This document shows positions 50,109 to 59,469 of a DNA stretch of 64,000 nucleotides, in pieces. The translations under genes and the position numbers were made by a program. The stretch comes from Constrictibacter sp. MBR-5 (GTDB lineage Bacteria > Pseudomonadota > Alphaproteobacteria > JAJUGE01), in NCBI RefSeq assembly GCF_040549485.1, contig NZ_JBEPTK010000020.1:16790-80789 (forward strand), given 5' to 3'. The notes beneath the pieces were generated by a model. It saw only the letters and a program-made list of their open reading frames with translations, searched no databases and was not told the origin of the DNA. Position 1 is the first letter of the stretch; every line of letters begins with the position of its first letter.

Positions 50109-51011
50109 CTACTCGACCACAATCTGCGCCAACGAGTAGCCGTTCCGCTGCAATGACGAAAGCGTAGAATCTGCTGCTGCGACATCGGACAGTGGCCCCA
50201 GCCTCACCCGATGCAGATTGCGTCCGCCTGCCGCCACGGTGTCGATGCGGGTCTTGCCGAATCGTGAGAGCGCCGCGCTGAGGCGGACCGCATTGTCGCG
50301 CTGCACGAACGCGCCCGCCTGGATGTAGAGGTTCGAATCCTGGACGGCCGGCGCATAGCTGGCTGCGCGAATCACCGCATCGTCGCTCGCCACCGTCGAG
50401 ACCGCGCCGCGTTGCTGCCCACGCACCGCGTCGCCGAGCGCCGCCATCTGCGTCTCGACATCGGCGCCGTCGCGCGCGAGTTCAGCCACTTTGCGGCTTT
50501 CCTCGGGCATCACGTCGATCCGGACCTGCGTCGTTCCCTGTCGGGCGAAGCCGAGCGCTTCCGCTGCGGCATAGGAGAGGTCGATCGCACGGCTGTTCGC
50601 AAAGGGGCCACGGTCGTTGATCCTGACGACCACGGCGCGACCGTTCTCCAGGTTGGTCACCCTGGCGATGCTCGGAAGCTGCAGCGTCGGGTGGGCTGCG
50701 GTCAGCGCGTACATGTCGTACTTCTCGCCGTTCGCAGTGGGCATCCCGTTGAAGTCGGCGCCATACCAGGAGGCGACCCCGACCTCGGAATGGGCGAAAT
50801 TCTCTTTCGGCGTGTACCAGACCCCGAACACGCGGTAGGGCCGCCCGACCTTGTAGGACCCGCGTTCCTCGTAAGATGACGTCGCGATGGACGAGCCGGA
50901 ATTCCAGGCGCCGCCGTTCGCTCCCGATCGCGGGCCGCCGGCCCCGCTGCACCCGACCAGCAACGCCATCGCAGCGACACCGGGGAGAATGGCCACGCGC
51001 ATACCGCTCAT
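50109..51011 (-). CDS. rlpA: RlpA-family lipoprotein with SPOR domain
   Basis: Outer-membrane lipoprotein with lytic transglycosylase-type double-psi beta barrel: VGVASWYGADFNGMPTANGE, AHPTLQLPSIARVTNLENGR and VVVRINDRGPFANSRAIDLS. Lipobox ALLVGC near residue 21. The C-terminal SPOR domain (LYIQAGAFVQRDNAVRLSAA, then NLHRVRLGPLSDVAAADSTL) binds denuded septal glycans. Start at 51011 or 51002. Next to dacA, a common alphaproteobacterial pairing for cell-wall remodelling. Confidence 0.88.
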   Translation of the reverse strand: MSGMRVAILPGVAAMALLVGCSGAGGPRSGANGGAWNSGSSIATSSYEERGSYKVGRPYRVFGVWYTPKENFAHSEVGVASWYGADFNGMPTANGEKYDMYALTAAHPTLQLPSIARVTNLENGRAVVVRINDRGPFANSRAIDLSYAAAEALGFARQGTTQVRIDVMPEESRKVAELARDGADVETQMAALGDAVRGQQRGAVSTVASDDAVIRAASYAPAVQDSNLYIQAGAFVQRDNAVRLSAALSRFGKTRIDTVAAGGRNLHRVRLGPLSDVAAADSTLSSLQRNGYSLAQIVVE

Positions 51012-51236
51012 CCCGCCCTCATCTCAAGACGCTCTCGAAGTCCCGAGCCGGCCGTCCGTAGGCTCGGCATTCTCAAGCCCCCATTGCTCCTCCGGCGAAC
51101 GGCGCGGTGGAATCGCGCCGCCTGCCGCACCCTCCATAAGGGAGGGGCTGGAGTCTTCTGCCATACGAGCCCGACTCCGGCAATATCGTGTTACGGCGAA
51201 TCCCGCCGTCACGGCGCCGCCGGGACCGGCAGCCGA

Positions 51237-52010
51237 TCACTGTCCCGTGAACTTCGGCTCGCGCTTTTCGGAGAACGCCCGCATGGCTTCCTGGGAATCG
51301 GCGTGTCCGCCGAGTTCCACCGTCATGTTCTGCTCGTAGCGATAGCCGTCGCGCAGGCTCATCTCCTCGATCGTGTTCAGCGCCTGCTTTGCCAGACGGA
51401 CGGCCACCGGGCTCTTCGACGCGATCTCCCGCGCAAAGCCCATCGCCGTCTCGATCAACTGGTCCGGCGGCACGCACGCCTCGGCGACGCCCAACCGGTA
51501 GAGTTCGGGTCCCGGCACCCGATAGCCGGTGAGCATCATGCGCCGCGTGCGCGAGTGCCCGAACAGCCGCATCGCATGCCGGCCGCCGCCGAGAAGCCCG
51601 ACATCGATCTCGGGCAGACCCAAGAGTGCCGTCTCGGACACCACAAGGATATCGCAGGAGGCCGCAACCGCCAGGCCGGCCCCGAGTGCCGGACCGTTGA
51701 CGGCCGCGATGACCGGCTTCTTGCATTCCATGATCGAATGGAAGCACTCGCGGGCACGGCGGTTGTGCGCCCACGCCTCGCCCGGCTCCATGGTCTTGCC
51801 GGCGCGGCCCTTGATGTCGGCCCCCGCGGAGAAGCACTTGCCGGCTCCGGTCAGGACGGCGACCCGCACATCTGCCCGATCACTGATCTCGTCGAAGACG
51901 GCCATCATGTCTTCGTGGAACTGCCGGTTCTGCGCGTTGACGGGCGGCTGGTTCATGGTGACGAGCGCGATGTGATCACGGACGTCGCAGAGCACGGTTT
52001 CGCGGTTCAT
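51237..52010 (-). CDS. Enoyl-CoA hydratase/isomerase family protein
   Basis: Crotonase-fold enzyme of 257 residues. CoA-binding and oxyanion-hole regions: VAVLTGAGKCFSAGADIKGR and KKPVIAAVNGPALGAGLAVA followed by ASCDILVVSETALLGLPEID. One catalytic Glu of classical hydratases appears replaced in LGGGRHAMRLFGHSRTRRMM, so the exact reaction (hydration, isomerisation or other) is open. Stands between rlpA and an M23 peptidase; the 225 bases downstream hold no clear gene. Confidence 0.82.
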   Translation of the reverse strand: MNRETVLCDVRDHIALVTMNQPPVNAQNRQFHEDMMAVFDEISDRADVRVAVLTGAGKCFSAGADIKGRAGKTMEPGEAWAHNRRARECFHSIMECKKPVIAAVNGPALGAGLAVAASCDILVVSETALLGLPEIDVGLLGGGRHAMRLFGHSRTRRMMLTGYRVPGPELYRLGVAEACVPPDQLIETAMGFAREIASKSPVAVRLAKQALNTIEEMSLRDGYRYEQNMTVELGGHADSQEAMRAFSEKREPKFTGQ

Positions 52011-52078
52011 GCAGATCTCCGGTTGGTCTTTCGGTCGCGGCGATCATGGTCAGGACGGGACCGCTCGGCAACCCGGCG

Positions 52079-53104
52079 TCAGCGGACCCGCACCACCGTC
52101 TCGCCGGTGCGTCGCAGCTCTGCACCGGCTCCCGCACGGACCAACTCAGCGCGCGCGACATAATCCCCCGGCGGCCAGGGACTGCGCGCCCTGTCTCCAA
52201 CGAAGCTGAAGTAGAAGATCTGCGTCCGACGCAGCCTGTCCTCCTTGGACACGACTACGCTGCCGTCCGGGGCCGTCAGCGAGAGACGCAGGATGTCTCC
52301 CTCCCTCACGCCGACCAGCGTCGCCCATGCCGCCAGTAGCGGCGAACCCGCCGGCAGAGCCGAGGCCGCGAGCGTGCCCGCCTTCGCCTTCTCTGCGGAC
52401 GGCATCGTCCCGGTCACGCCGACCGCGAGGATATCGACGGGCGAATAGTCGAGCGCAGCCCGGGCCCCCGCGTTCCACAGCGACTTCGCGTTCGATCCGC
52501 ATCCGGTCGCGGGTACTGGACCGGTGAATGGATCGATCGCCTTGCCCTCGTGCCGGACCACCAGTTCCACATGCGGAAACTGCGTGCGGCCGGACAGGCC
52601 GACCGTTCCGAGCGTGTCGCCGGCATCGACCGCCTGCCCCGGCCTGACGCGAATGCTCCCCCGGCGCAGATGGCAGTACTGCGTTTCCCAGCCGCCGCCA
52701 TGCGTGACGGCGACCCCGTTGCCGCAATCCTTGCCCTTCAGGGCCGCGCTGTCGCCGGGCTCGAAGAGCCGGTCGGCCATGCCGTCGCGCACCGCCCGCA
52801 CGGTGCCCGGCGCCGCGGCGACTACCCGCACCCCCTTCTCGATCTGGGCTGCATCCCGCAGGGCGAAATCGGTGCCCGTATGTCCGTCGTAGCTCCTTGC
52901 GCCGCAGGCATAGTCCCGCGCGCCAGGGCTCGGATCGTGGTCGAAATACTGGAAGGCCCAGCAGTCGTCGCCAATCGCGCATGCGATCGGAATCGACAAT
53001 GACGGTCCGCCGCTGCCGTCGGCGGCTTGGGCGCCGCCGCGCGTCCCCAGGAGGGCTGCCGCCAAGACGGCCGCGGCTGCCACTCGAACTCCCCAGGCCG
53101 CCAC
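52079..53104 (-). CDS. Secreted M23-family peptidase
   Basis: Periplasmic LytM-like protein of 341 residues. Signal peptide VRVAAAAVLAAALLGTRGGA; the M23 region shows GHTGTDFALRDAAQIEKGVR (first metal His and Asp), VAVTHGGGWETQYCHLRRGS with the HxxxxxxxxH element, and GLSGRTQFPHVELVVRHEGK with the final HxE/H variant. A C-terminal beta domain follows (GVREGDILRLSLTAPDGSVV). It ends 4 bases from the secretion genes on the same strand. Confidence 0.8.
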   Translation of the reverse strand: MAAWGVRVAAAAVLAAALLGTRGGAQAADGSGGPSLSIPIACAIGDDCWAFQYFDHDPSPGARDYACGARSYDGHTGTDFALRDAAQIEKGVRVVAAAPGTVRAVRDGMADRLFEPGDSAALKGKDCGNGVAVTHGGGWETQYCHLRRGSIRVRPGQAVDAGDTLGTVGLSGRTQFPHVELVVRHEGKAIDPFTGPVPATGCGSNAKSLWNAGARAALDYSPVDILAVGVTGTMPSAEKAKAGTLAASALPAGSPLLAAWATLVGVREGDILRLSLTAPDGSVVVSKEDRLRRTQIFYFSFVGDRARSPWPPGDYVARAELVRAGAGAELRRTGETVVRVR

Positions 53105-53108
53105 CGGC

Positions 53109-54512
53109 TCAGTCCTCCCGCATCGCCCGGCCGAAGCTGGTGGTGAGCGGGCGCATGATGTAGGACAGCGCGGTCCGCTCGCCGGCGATGATCATCACCT
53201 CGGCCGGCATGCCGGGATAGAGCTCGAGCCCACCGAGCCGCTCGCGCTCCTTCTGGTCGAACACGATGCGGGCTGTGTAATAGGTCATGCCGGTCCGTTC
53301 ATCGACGAGCGAATCGGCCGAGACGCGTTCCACATGCCCCTCGATCATCTCGACGTTCCGAGCCGTGAAGGCGCTGAACTTGACGTTGGCGCGCAGGCCG
53401 GGATGGACGCTGTCGATGTTGCTGGGGTCCACCCGCGCCTCGACGACCAGGTCGTCGTCGACCGGCACGATCTCCATCAGCGGCTCGCGCGGCGCGATCA
53501 CGCCGCCGGCGGTGAATATCTTCAGGTTCACCACGGTACCGGATACGGGCGAGCGGATGACGGTGCGGGTCATGATGTCTTCGGCCGCGCGGTTTCGCTC
53601 CCAGAGGTCGGCCACCTCCGCCTGAACCTCCCGCAGCTCCTCGTTGACCTCGCGGTTCATGTTCGTGGAGAGGTCGATGATCCGCAGTTCGGTCTCGCCG
53701 ATGCTCTGTTTGGCCCGGGCGACGAGAGCCCTGTTGCGAGCACGGCTTCCCTCGATGTCTGCCGCCTGACGCTGCAGCTGCAGGAGCCGCGAGCGCCGCT
53801 CGAGGCCGCGGTTCACGAGGAACTCCACATCCTTCACCTCGTCGGCGATCAGCCGGAGCTGTTCGGTCTCCGCCTTGATCTCGGAGTTCAGCCCCGAGAT
53901 CTCCTCGCGATACTGCGCCACACGCTGCTCGAGGATGGAGGTCTGGCTCTCGATCGAACTCTTCCGGCTTTCGAAGATGCGCCGTTGAGAGGCGACGATT
54001 TCCGCCACCTCCGGATTTGTTCTGCCCTCGGCGACCAGCCAGTCCGGAAACGTGATCGTCTCGTGCTTTTCGCGCTCGGCGATCAGCCTCGCCTCGCGCG
54101 CCGCAGCGTGGTGGAGCCGCACGCGGACCATGCCGAGCGTGGACTCCGGCTGCGTCTCCTCGAGTTCGACCAACGGGTCGCCCGCCTCCACCTGACTGCC
54201 CTCGCGCACCAGAATCTGCCGCACGATTCCGCCTTCGAGATGCTGAACGACCTTCCGATTGCTGCCGACGACGACATGGCCGCCGGCGATGGCCGCGGTT
54301 TCGAGATCGGCAGAGGCCGCCCAGATGCCGAAGACGCCGAAGAAGATCGCGACCACGACGAGCCCGAACGTCGCGGTGCCGTGCAGCCCCATCGCCCGCA
54401 TCGAGACGGTCGGGGTATCGCCCTGGCCGGCTTCGTCCTCATCGAGCTCGTACTCCGCGGGCCGCCGGCGCGCCAGGGCACCGCGAACGCGGTCTTTGAA
54501 TGCGCCGATCAT
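53109..54512 (-). CDS. Type I secretion membrane-fusion protein (HlyD/PrtE family)
   Basis: 467 residues: short cytoplasmic N-terminus, one span (FGLVVVAIFFGVFGIWAASA), the lipoyl half GGHVVVGSNRKVVQHLEGGI, a long coiled coil (ILEQRVAQYREEISGLNSEI and similar), second lipoyl half TVIRSPVSGTVVNLKIFTAG and beta barrel ending ALSYIMRPLTTSFGRAMRED. Start at 54512 (MIGAFKDRVRG) overlaps the ABC gene stop by 4 bases. Works with the adjacent ABC exporter; no TolC-like partner gene is in the window. Confidence 0.88.
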   Translation of the reverse strand: MIGAFKDRVRGALARRRPAEYELDEDEAGQGDTPTVSMRAMGLHGTATFGLVVVAIFFGVFGIWAASADLETAAIAGGHVVVGSNRKVVQHLEGGIVRQILVREGSQVEAGDPLVELEETQPESTLGMVRVRLHHAAAREARLIAEREKHETITFPDWLVAEGRTNPEVAEIVASQRRIFESRKSSIESQTSILEQRVAQYREEISGLNSEIKAETEQLRLIADEVKDVEFLVNRGLERRSRLLQLQRQAADIEGSRARNRALVARAKQSIGETELRIIDLSTNMNREVNEELREVQAEVADLWERNRAAEDIMTRTVIRSPVSGTVVNLKIFTAGGVIAPREPLMEIVPVDDDLVVEARVDPSNIDSVHPGLRANVKFSAFTARNVEMIEGHVERVSADSLVDERTGMTYYTARIVFDQKERERLGGLELYPGMPAEVMIIAGERTALSYIMRPLTTSFGRAMRED

Positions 54513-56299
54513 GCGGGCCGTCCAGGCGTTTCGGTCGCGGTCGCGACGAGGCTGGGGCGAGGCGGCGAGCGCAGTCCGGGCGCGACCTTGGCCATGACCT
54601 CGTCGCGCGGACCGAACGTTTCGACACCGCCCTGACGCAGGACGAGGAGCTTGTCGACCTGAGCGAGGATCGAAGGCCGGTGCGCCACGATGACGATCGT
54701 CGTGCCACTCGCCTGCAGCCTGCGGATCGCGTTGGTCAGGGCCTGTTCGCCGTCGCTGTCGAGGTTCGAGTTGGGCTCGTCCAGGACGAGGAGGCGCGGC
54801 GAGCCGTATGCCGCCCGGGCGAGCGCGACGCGCTGGCGCTGTCCGCCCGAGAGCTTGAGGCCGCCGTCGCCGATCTGGGTATCGTAGCCCTGCGGCAGCC
54901 GGAGGATCATTTCGTGCACGCCGGCGAGCTCGGCCGCCGCCACCACGTCTTCGTCGGAACCCTCCTGAAGGCGCGCGATGTTCTCGCGCACCGTGCCTTC
55001 GAAGAGTTCGACATCCTGCGGCAGGTAGCCGACGTGCCTGCCGCGATCGACCGCCTCCCATACGGCGACGTCGGCACCGTCCAGCCGAACGTGGCCCGCG
55101 GTTGGCGCCCAGCTGCCGACCAGCAGTCGAGAGAGCGTCGTCTTCCCGGCCGCGGAAGCACCGATCAGGCCGAGCACCTCGCCGGCTTCGAGCTGGAAGG
55201 AGACGCCGCGCAGGACCGGCTCCCGCGTACCGGGCGGGACGAAGCTGACGCCCTCCACCGACAGTCTCCCGGTCGGACGAGGCAGGCTCATCCCCTCCCC
55301 GGTTGCCGGCGTCCGCTCGAGCAGCGTGCAGATCGAGCGGAAGGCGTTGCGCGCGGCGACCAGCCCGCGCCAGGCGCCGATCGACTGCTCGATCGGCGCC
55401 ATCGCCCGGCCGAGGATGATCGACGCGGCGATCATGCCGCCACCGGTGAGTTCGTGCCCGGTCACCAGCCACGCCCCGTAGCCGAGCATGCCGATCTGGA
55501 TCAGCATGCGCGCGAGCTTCGCCATCGAGGTGATCATGCTGCCGCGGTCGCTGGCCTCGACCTGCTTGACCAGTCCACCTTCATTGTCCCTGGACCAACG
55601 CCGGATCAGATCGGGCATCATGCCCATGGCGGCCACGACATCGGCATTCCGCACGACGGCGTCGGCCTTGTAGAGCGAACGGGCGCTGACCGCGTTGGCT
55701 TCCTTGAGCGGAGTCCGCGTCGTGATGTCGTTCATCACGGCGCAGGCGAAGACGACGATGCCTCCCACGACCGCGATGACGCCCAGGTGCCAGTGCAACA
55801 GGAAGATGATGAACACGAAGATCGGCACCCACGGCGCGTCGAAGAGCGGGAAAAGGCCCCCGCCCGTCAGGACGGACCGGACGCTGGCGAGTTCGCGCAG
55901 TGGCTGCGCCCCCCGCAATCCTCCAGCGCGCAGCGAATCGTTGAAGGCGCCGGCGAGGATCGGCCCGCTGAGTTCGCGGTCGAACCAACTCGCCAGTCGA
56001 ACCATGAGCCTGCCGCGGACGCCCTCCAGGGTCGCCATCACGGCCAGCGAGACGATGGCGATGAGCGACACCCAGAGCAGCGTGTCGACATTGCGCGTCG
56101 GTACGACGCGATCGAACATCTGCATCATGTAGAGCGGGACGGTGAGCATCAGCAGGTTGATGCCGAGGCTGAACACGGCCACGAACCAGAAAGCCCGCCG
56201 CGTCCCCGCTATCGCCCGCGCCAGTGCCTGCTTAGGCTGCATCCGAAGCTCCCCTAAGGTCTCACGCTTCGCGTCATTCAGCCCGTTCACGTCGCGCAA
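54509..56299 (-). CDS. Type I secretion ABC transporter (PrtD/AprD family)
   Basis: Permease-ATPase fusion of about 596 residues. Six membrane spans in the first ~330 residues (FWFVAVFSLGINLLMLTVPL, then WVSLIAIVSLAVMATLEGVR). ATPase: Walker A GASAAGKTT, Q-loop VGYLPQDVELFEGTVREN, signature LSGGQRQRVALARAAY, Walker B LLVLDEPNSNLD, H-loop IVIVAHRPSILA. No C39 peptidase or CLD domain, so it fits exporters of RTX proteins or lipases/proteases. An internal ATG at 56242 (MQPKQALARAIAG) is an alternative start. No RTX substrate gene is nearby. Confidence 0.9.
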   Translation of the reverse strand: MRDVNGLNDAKRETLGELRMQPKQALARAIAGTRRAFWFVAVFSLGINLLMLTVPLYMMQMFDRVVPTRNVDTLLWVSLIAIVSLAVMATLEGVRGRLMVRLASWFDRELSGPILAGAFNDSLRAGGLRGAQPLRELASVRSVLTGGGLFPLFDAPWVPIFVFIIFLLHWHLGVIAVVGGIVVFACAVMNDITTRTPLKEANAVSARSLYKADAVVRNADVVAAMGMMPDLIRRWSRDNEGGLVKQVEASDRGSMITSMAKLARMLIQIGMLGYGAWLVTGHELTGGGMIAASIILGRAMAPIEQSIGAWRGLVAARNAFRSICTLLERTPATGEGMSLPRPTGRLSVEGVSFVPPGTREPVLRGVSFQLEAGEVLGLIGASAAGKTTLSRLLVGSWAPTAGHVRLDGADVAVWEAVDRGRHVGYLPQDVELFEGTVRENIARLQEGSDEDVVAAAELAGVHEMILRLPQGYDTQIGDGGLKLSGGQRQRVALARAAYGSPRLLVLDEPNSNLDSDGEQALTNAIRRLQASGTTIVIVAHRPSILAQVDKLLVLRQGGVETFGPRDEVMAKVAPGLRSPPRPSLVATATETPGRPA

Positions 56300-56469
56300 C
56301 GGGGTTGGCGCGATGCAGTGAGCCGATGTTTTTGACAGCGAGCGGCCGTCGGCTGCCGCCGCTAATACCGGACCGCGAACGCGTCCGCTGAAACTTAGTC
56401 AATTCCAACCTGTTTCGACAGTACCTGCGACCGCAGCCACGACCGTAACGCCGTCACGTTAAGATCCTG

Positions 56470-57072
56470 TTAGGGCCGTTGCGATCGCTCGCGGCGCAGG
56501 CGTCCGAGGGCGACCGCAGCGGAGAGGCCCAACGCAGCGCCGCCGATCACCCCGGCGATGGTCAGGAGCGCAGTGCGGTGATCCGGCTCGTCCGTCGCTG
56601 CTGGCGTTTCGATCTCGGGCCGTTCCAACCCCGCGAGGCCGGAGGTAGCGCCCGATTCATCCCGCACGCCTTCCGCCTGTCGCACGGCGGGCGGCGGGGG
56701 CGGCTTTGTGCCCGGCCGGTTGCACAGGCTCGCCGCCGTATAGAGGATCCATGGCGTCGCCTCGTAGGTTAGCATTCGGGGATCGTTCAGAACGGTCTTG
56801 GACAGTGCCTCGTGCAATCCGGCGGCACCGGTCGCGTCGACGCACTCGCGATAGGCGTCGTCACGCGCCGTATCGTGAGCGAAAAGCTCCACGAAGCCCG
56901 TCAGGTAGGCGCCGCGTTCCCGGTCGGACAACTCCAGGAAATAGGTTTCGAGCGTGATCGCGACGGCCGGCGAAGCGGTCGCCGCCAAGGCGACGCACAG
57001 GACGGTGACCCGTGCGGCATCGCGAAACGAAATGAGACGATGGGCCGCGCGCATACACAATCCGTCAACCAT
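56470..57072 (-). CDS. Hypothetical exported protein with C-terminal membrane anchor
   Basis: 200 residues. Signal peptide VTVLCVALAATASPAVA; a folded domain with two cysteines (YRECVDATGAAGLHEALSKT and LYTAASLCNRPG); a Pro/Thr linker; and a C-terminal span (LLTIAGVIGGAALGLSAAVA) followed by LGRLRRERS. Topology suggests a periplasmic domain tethered to the inner membrane. No family recognised. Confidence 0.6.
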   Translation of the reverse strand: MVDGLCMRAAHRLISFRDAARVTVLCVALAATASPAVAITLETYFLELSDRERGAYLTGFVELFAHDTARDDAYRECVDATGAAGLHEALSKTVLNDPRMLTYEATPWILYTAASLCNRPGTKPPPPPAVRQAEGVRDESGATSGLAGLERPEIETPAATDEPDHRTALLTIAGVIGGAALGLSAAVALGRLRRERSQRP

Positions 57073-57139
57073 TTGCCGTCAGTATCGCTTCATTGTGGGG
57101 CCGAACGATGGCCTGGATTGAACGCACGGAGCGGAAAAG

Positions 57140-57412
57140 GTGCTGGTGCTGGGCTGGCAGCTCCTGATCGGAGCATTCTGCATACTCGGCGTCGAGACGT
57201 TCGCCTTGGGCGAACTCGGCGGTTCCCCGCCCATTACGGTGGAAACGCTCCTGGAGGCAATGGGCGTCGGTCACCTCGGCGAGTTGGCATCCTACTACTC
57301 CGATATCCCCTTCTGGCTGATGACCAGCCCGCTCTGGCCCCTGCTCTGCCTGCTCGGCGGCTGCTTCGCCGCCGTGGGCCACCTCCGCCTCTGCCGTGGC
57401 TACGCCGCCTGA
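57140..57412 (+). CDS. Small hypothetical membrane protein
   Basis: 90 residues from GTG 57140. Two likely spans (LGWQLLIGAFCILGVETFAL and PLWPLLCLLGGCFAAVGHL) flank a polar middle (GGSPPITVETLLEAMGVGHL). No family recognised. Upstream sequence GAGCGGAAAAG may serve as the ribosome-binding site. Confidence 0.55.
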   Translation: MLVLGWQLLIGAFCILGVETFALGELGGSPPITVETLLEAMGVGHLGELASYYSDIPFWLMTSPLWPLLCLLGGCFAAVGHLRLCRGYAA

Positions 57413-57486
57413 TCGATAATCCACCGGCGGCGTCATCGCATTCGGGCGCCTTGCCTCGCCGGACCTGACACGGTCGCTGCAACGGC

Positions 57487-58179
57487 TCAAGCCTTCGCCT
57501 CGGCCCGTCCGGAAACGAGACGCCAAGCCAGCACGCCTCCGCCGCAGAGGTAGGGCAGACCGCCGACGACCGTCATCAGCACCCCGCCGAACTGCTGATC
57601 CTCGAGGGGATCAAAACCGAACGCGCCCCGGCAGATGTCCGCCGCGTACAGCGGCTCCCGCGCCAGCGTCAGCAGGATGCCCAGCATCGTCATGTGCATG
57701 AAGGTCGTGAGCATCGCCAGCAGGCCAGCCCCTGCGGCGGCGCGCGAGCGGTCCGCGAACCCCACTCCCCAGACGGCGAGACCGGCGACGAGGAAACTCG
57801 CCTGCTGCACAGCAAAGTAGGCGGGCTGGCGGGCCGCCAACGCGTGCAGCCCGGGCGCGTGCCAGCCCCACACGACGACGAACTCCAGCAGCGAGGCGGC
57901 GACGGCCCAACCGACGGTGACGCCCCGGTGCGGCAGAAGGCGGGCGCGGATCAGTCCGAAGGCGAGCAACGGCGCGGCGGCGCCCACGACGCCCAGATGC
58001 AGGATCATGTGCGGCGAGAAGGCGATGCGGCTCATCGCCGGCAACGGCCCGCACCAGAGCGCGGCGAGCAGCAGCACCGCCGCCATGAGAGGCCACCAGC
58101 ACACGAGGCTTGCACGACGGACCGCCACGCGAGCGGAATCCGTATTCGGCGCAACGGTCTCATAGTGCGGTCTGGTCAA
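57487..58179 (-). CDS. ctaG: Cytochrome c oxidase assembly protein, caa3-type CtaG family
   Basis: Polytopic membrane protein of about 230 residues with seven hydrophobic segments. Conserved His pairs appear in SPHMILHLGVVGAAAPLLAF and WGWHAPGLHALAARQPAYFA, and in TFMHMTMLGILLTL, the pattern of the Caa3_CtaG family, which supports copper centre assembly. Start at TTG 58179 (LTRPHYETV) has GGGGAG upstream; the frame runs to 58287 without family-like residues. It is not next to oxidase structural genes, so the assignment is by family only. Confidence 0.78.
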   Translation of the reverse strand: MTRPHYETVAPNTDSARVAVRRASLVCWWPLMAAVLLLAALWCGPLPAMSRIAFSPHMILHLGVVGAAAPLLAFGLIRARLLPHRGVTVGWAVAASLLEFVVVWGWHAPGLHALAARQPAYFAVQQASFLVAGLAVWGVGFADRSRAAAGAGLLAMLTTFMHMTMLGILLTLAREPLYAADICRGAFGFDPLEDQQFGGVLMTVVGGLPYLCGGGVLAWRLVSGRAEAKA

Positions 58180-58313
58180 TGCGGCTCCCCGACCCCGGAC
58201 ACCGTCCCGTACGGTGGGGCGATGCACAGGTTCCGTCCGGCTCTTGCGGGTGCCCGCCTCGCGTGAAAGCATCTTCGCAACGAACAAGCAGAAACGATCC
58301 AGGAGACGCCGCC

Positions 58314-59408
58314 ATGGACGTCGGCATGATGATGGTCTTCGCCAGCTACGGCTGGGACGACTGTCCCGACCATCGCGTGTGGGACGAAGAGATCCGGCTG
58401 GCGCGGATCGCCGCCGATTCCGGTTTCGACTGCCTCTGGTCGGCTGAGCATCACTTCAACGACTACTCCTTCGTCCCCGACAACATCCACCTGATGACCC
58501 ATCTGGCCGCGCTGTGCCCGAACGTCGACGTGGGTACGGCCGCGGTCATCCTGCCCTGGCACGATCCGCTGCGCATCGCGGAGAACGCGGCGGTGCTCGA
58601 CATGCTGAGCAAGGGCCGACTGCGCCTGGGCATGGGCCGCGGCCTTGCGCGGCGCGAGTTCGACACGTTCCGGATCAGCATGGACGAATCGCGCGGCCGC
58701 TTCGACGAGGCGGCGCCGATGATCATCGAGGCGCTGAGGACGGGCTTCATCGAAGGCGACGGGCCCTACTACAAGCAGCCGCGCACCGAGTTGCGGCCAC
58801 GGCCGCAACATTCCTTCGACGGCCGCATCTATGCGGTGGCGTCCAGCGAGGATTCTATCGACTCCGCGGCAAAGCTCGGCGCCCACATGGTGATGTTCGC
58901 CGACCGGCCCTGGGAGATGCGCGCACCCGGCATCGAGCGTGGCCGGGAACTGCACCGCAAGTACCACGGCACCGAGCCGCCCTGCCCCATGCTGACCGAT
59001 TTCGGCGTCTGCGGCACCGACCTGGCAATGACCGAGGAAGAGGCTCGCCGTTACCAGGGGAAGTTCGTCGAGAGCAACTTCTACCACTACGAATTCCTGG
59101 GCGAGCACTTCAAGTCGGTGAAGGGCTACGACTCCTATCAGCAGAAGGCGGAGATCGCCCGCAGCGGCGGCCTCGAAGGCGCTACGGCCGGCTTTATGAA
59201 GGCCGCGAGTTGGGGCACGCCGGAAAAGATCCTGCGTGACCTGGAACAGCGCCGGAAGGTGGTCGGCGACTTCGAACTGAACATCGCCTTCCGCTTCGGC
59301 GGCACGCCGTACGAGGTGGCGGAGCGCGGCCTGAGGCTGTTCGCCAAGGAGGTCCTGCCCGTGCTCAAGACATGGGGACCGACGAAGGCGGCGCATGCCG
59401 CCGAATAA
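58314..59408 (+). CDS. Luciferase-like (LLM class) flavin-dependent monooxygenase
   Basis: 364-residue TIM-barrel flavoprotein of the bacterial luciferase superfamily. Marks: DSGFDCLWSAEHHFNDYSFV, DVGTAAVILPWHDPLRIAEN and LDMLSKGRLRLGMGRGLARR, the usual FMN/substrate face. Uses FMNH2 from a partner reductase; substrate unknown. The PhyH gene follows after 61 bases on the same strand, suggesting a two-oxygenase pathway for an alkyl or ether compound. Confidence 0.85.
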   Translation: MDVGMMMVFASYGWDDCPDHRVWDEEIRLARIAADSGFDCLWSAEHHFNDYSFVPDNIHLMTHLAALCPNVDVGTAAVILPWHDPLRIAENAAVLDMLSKGRLRLGMGRGLARREFDTFRISMDESRGRFDEAAPMIIEALRTGFIEGDGPYYKQPRTELRPRPQHSFDGRIYAVASSEDSIDSAAKLGAHMVMFADRPWEMRAPGIERGRELHRKYHGTEPPCPMLTDFGVCGTDLAMTEEEARRYQGKFVESNFYHYEFLGEHFKSVKGYDSYQQKAEIARSGGLEGATAGFMKAASWGTPEKILRDLEQRRKVVGDFELNIAFRFGGTPYEVAERGLRLFAKEVLPVLKTWGPTKAAHAAE

Positions 59409-59469
59409 GGGTCTTCGTTCGCCTCGCCCGGAACCAACCGATCAATCAGGAAGAGAAGAGGGTGCGTCC

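Noticed and set aside
51024..51212. 62-residue leftward frame between rlpA and the enoyl-CoA hydratase
   Set aside because: Composition resembles random GC-rich sequence and there is no ribosome-binding site or coupling to a neighbour.
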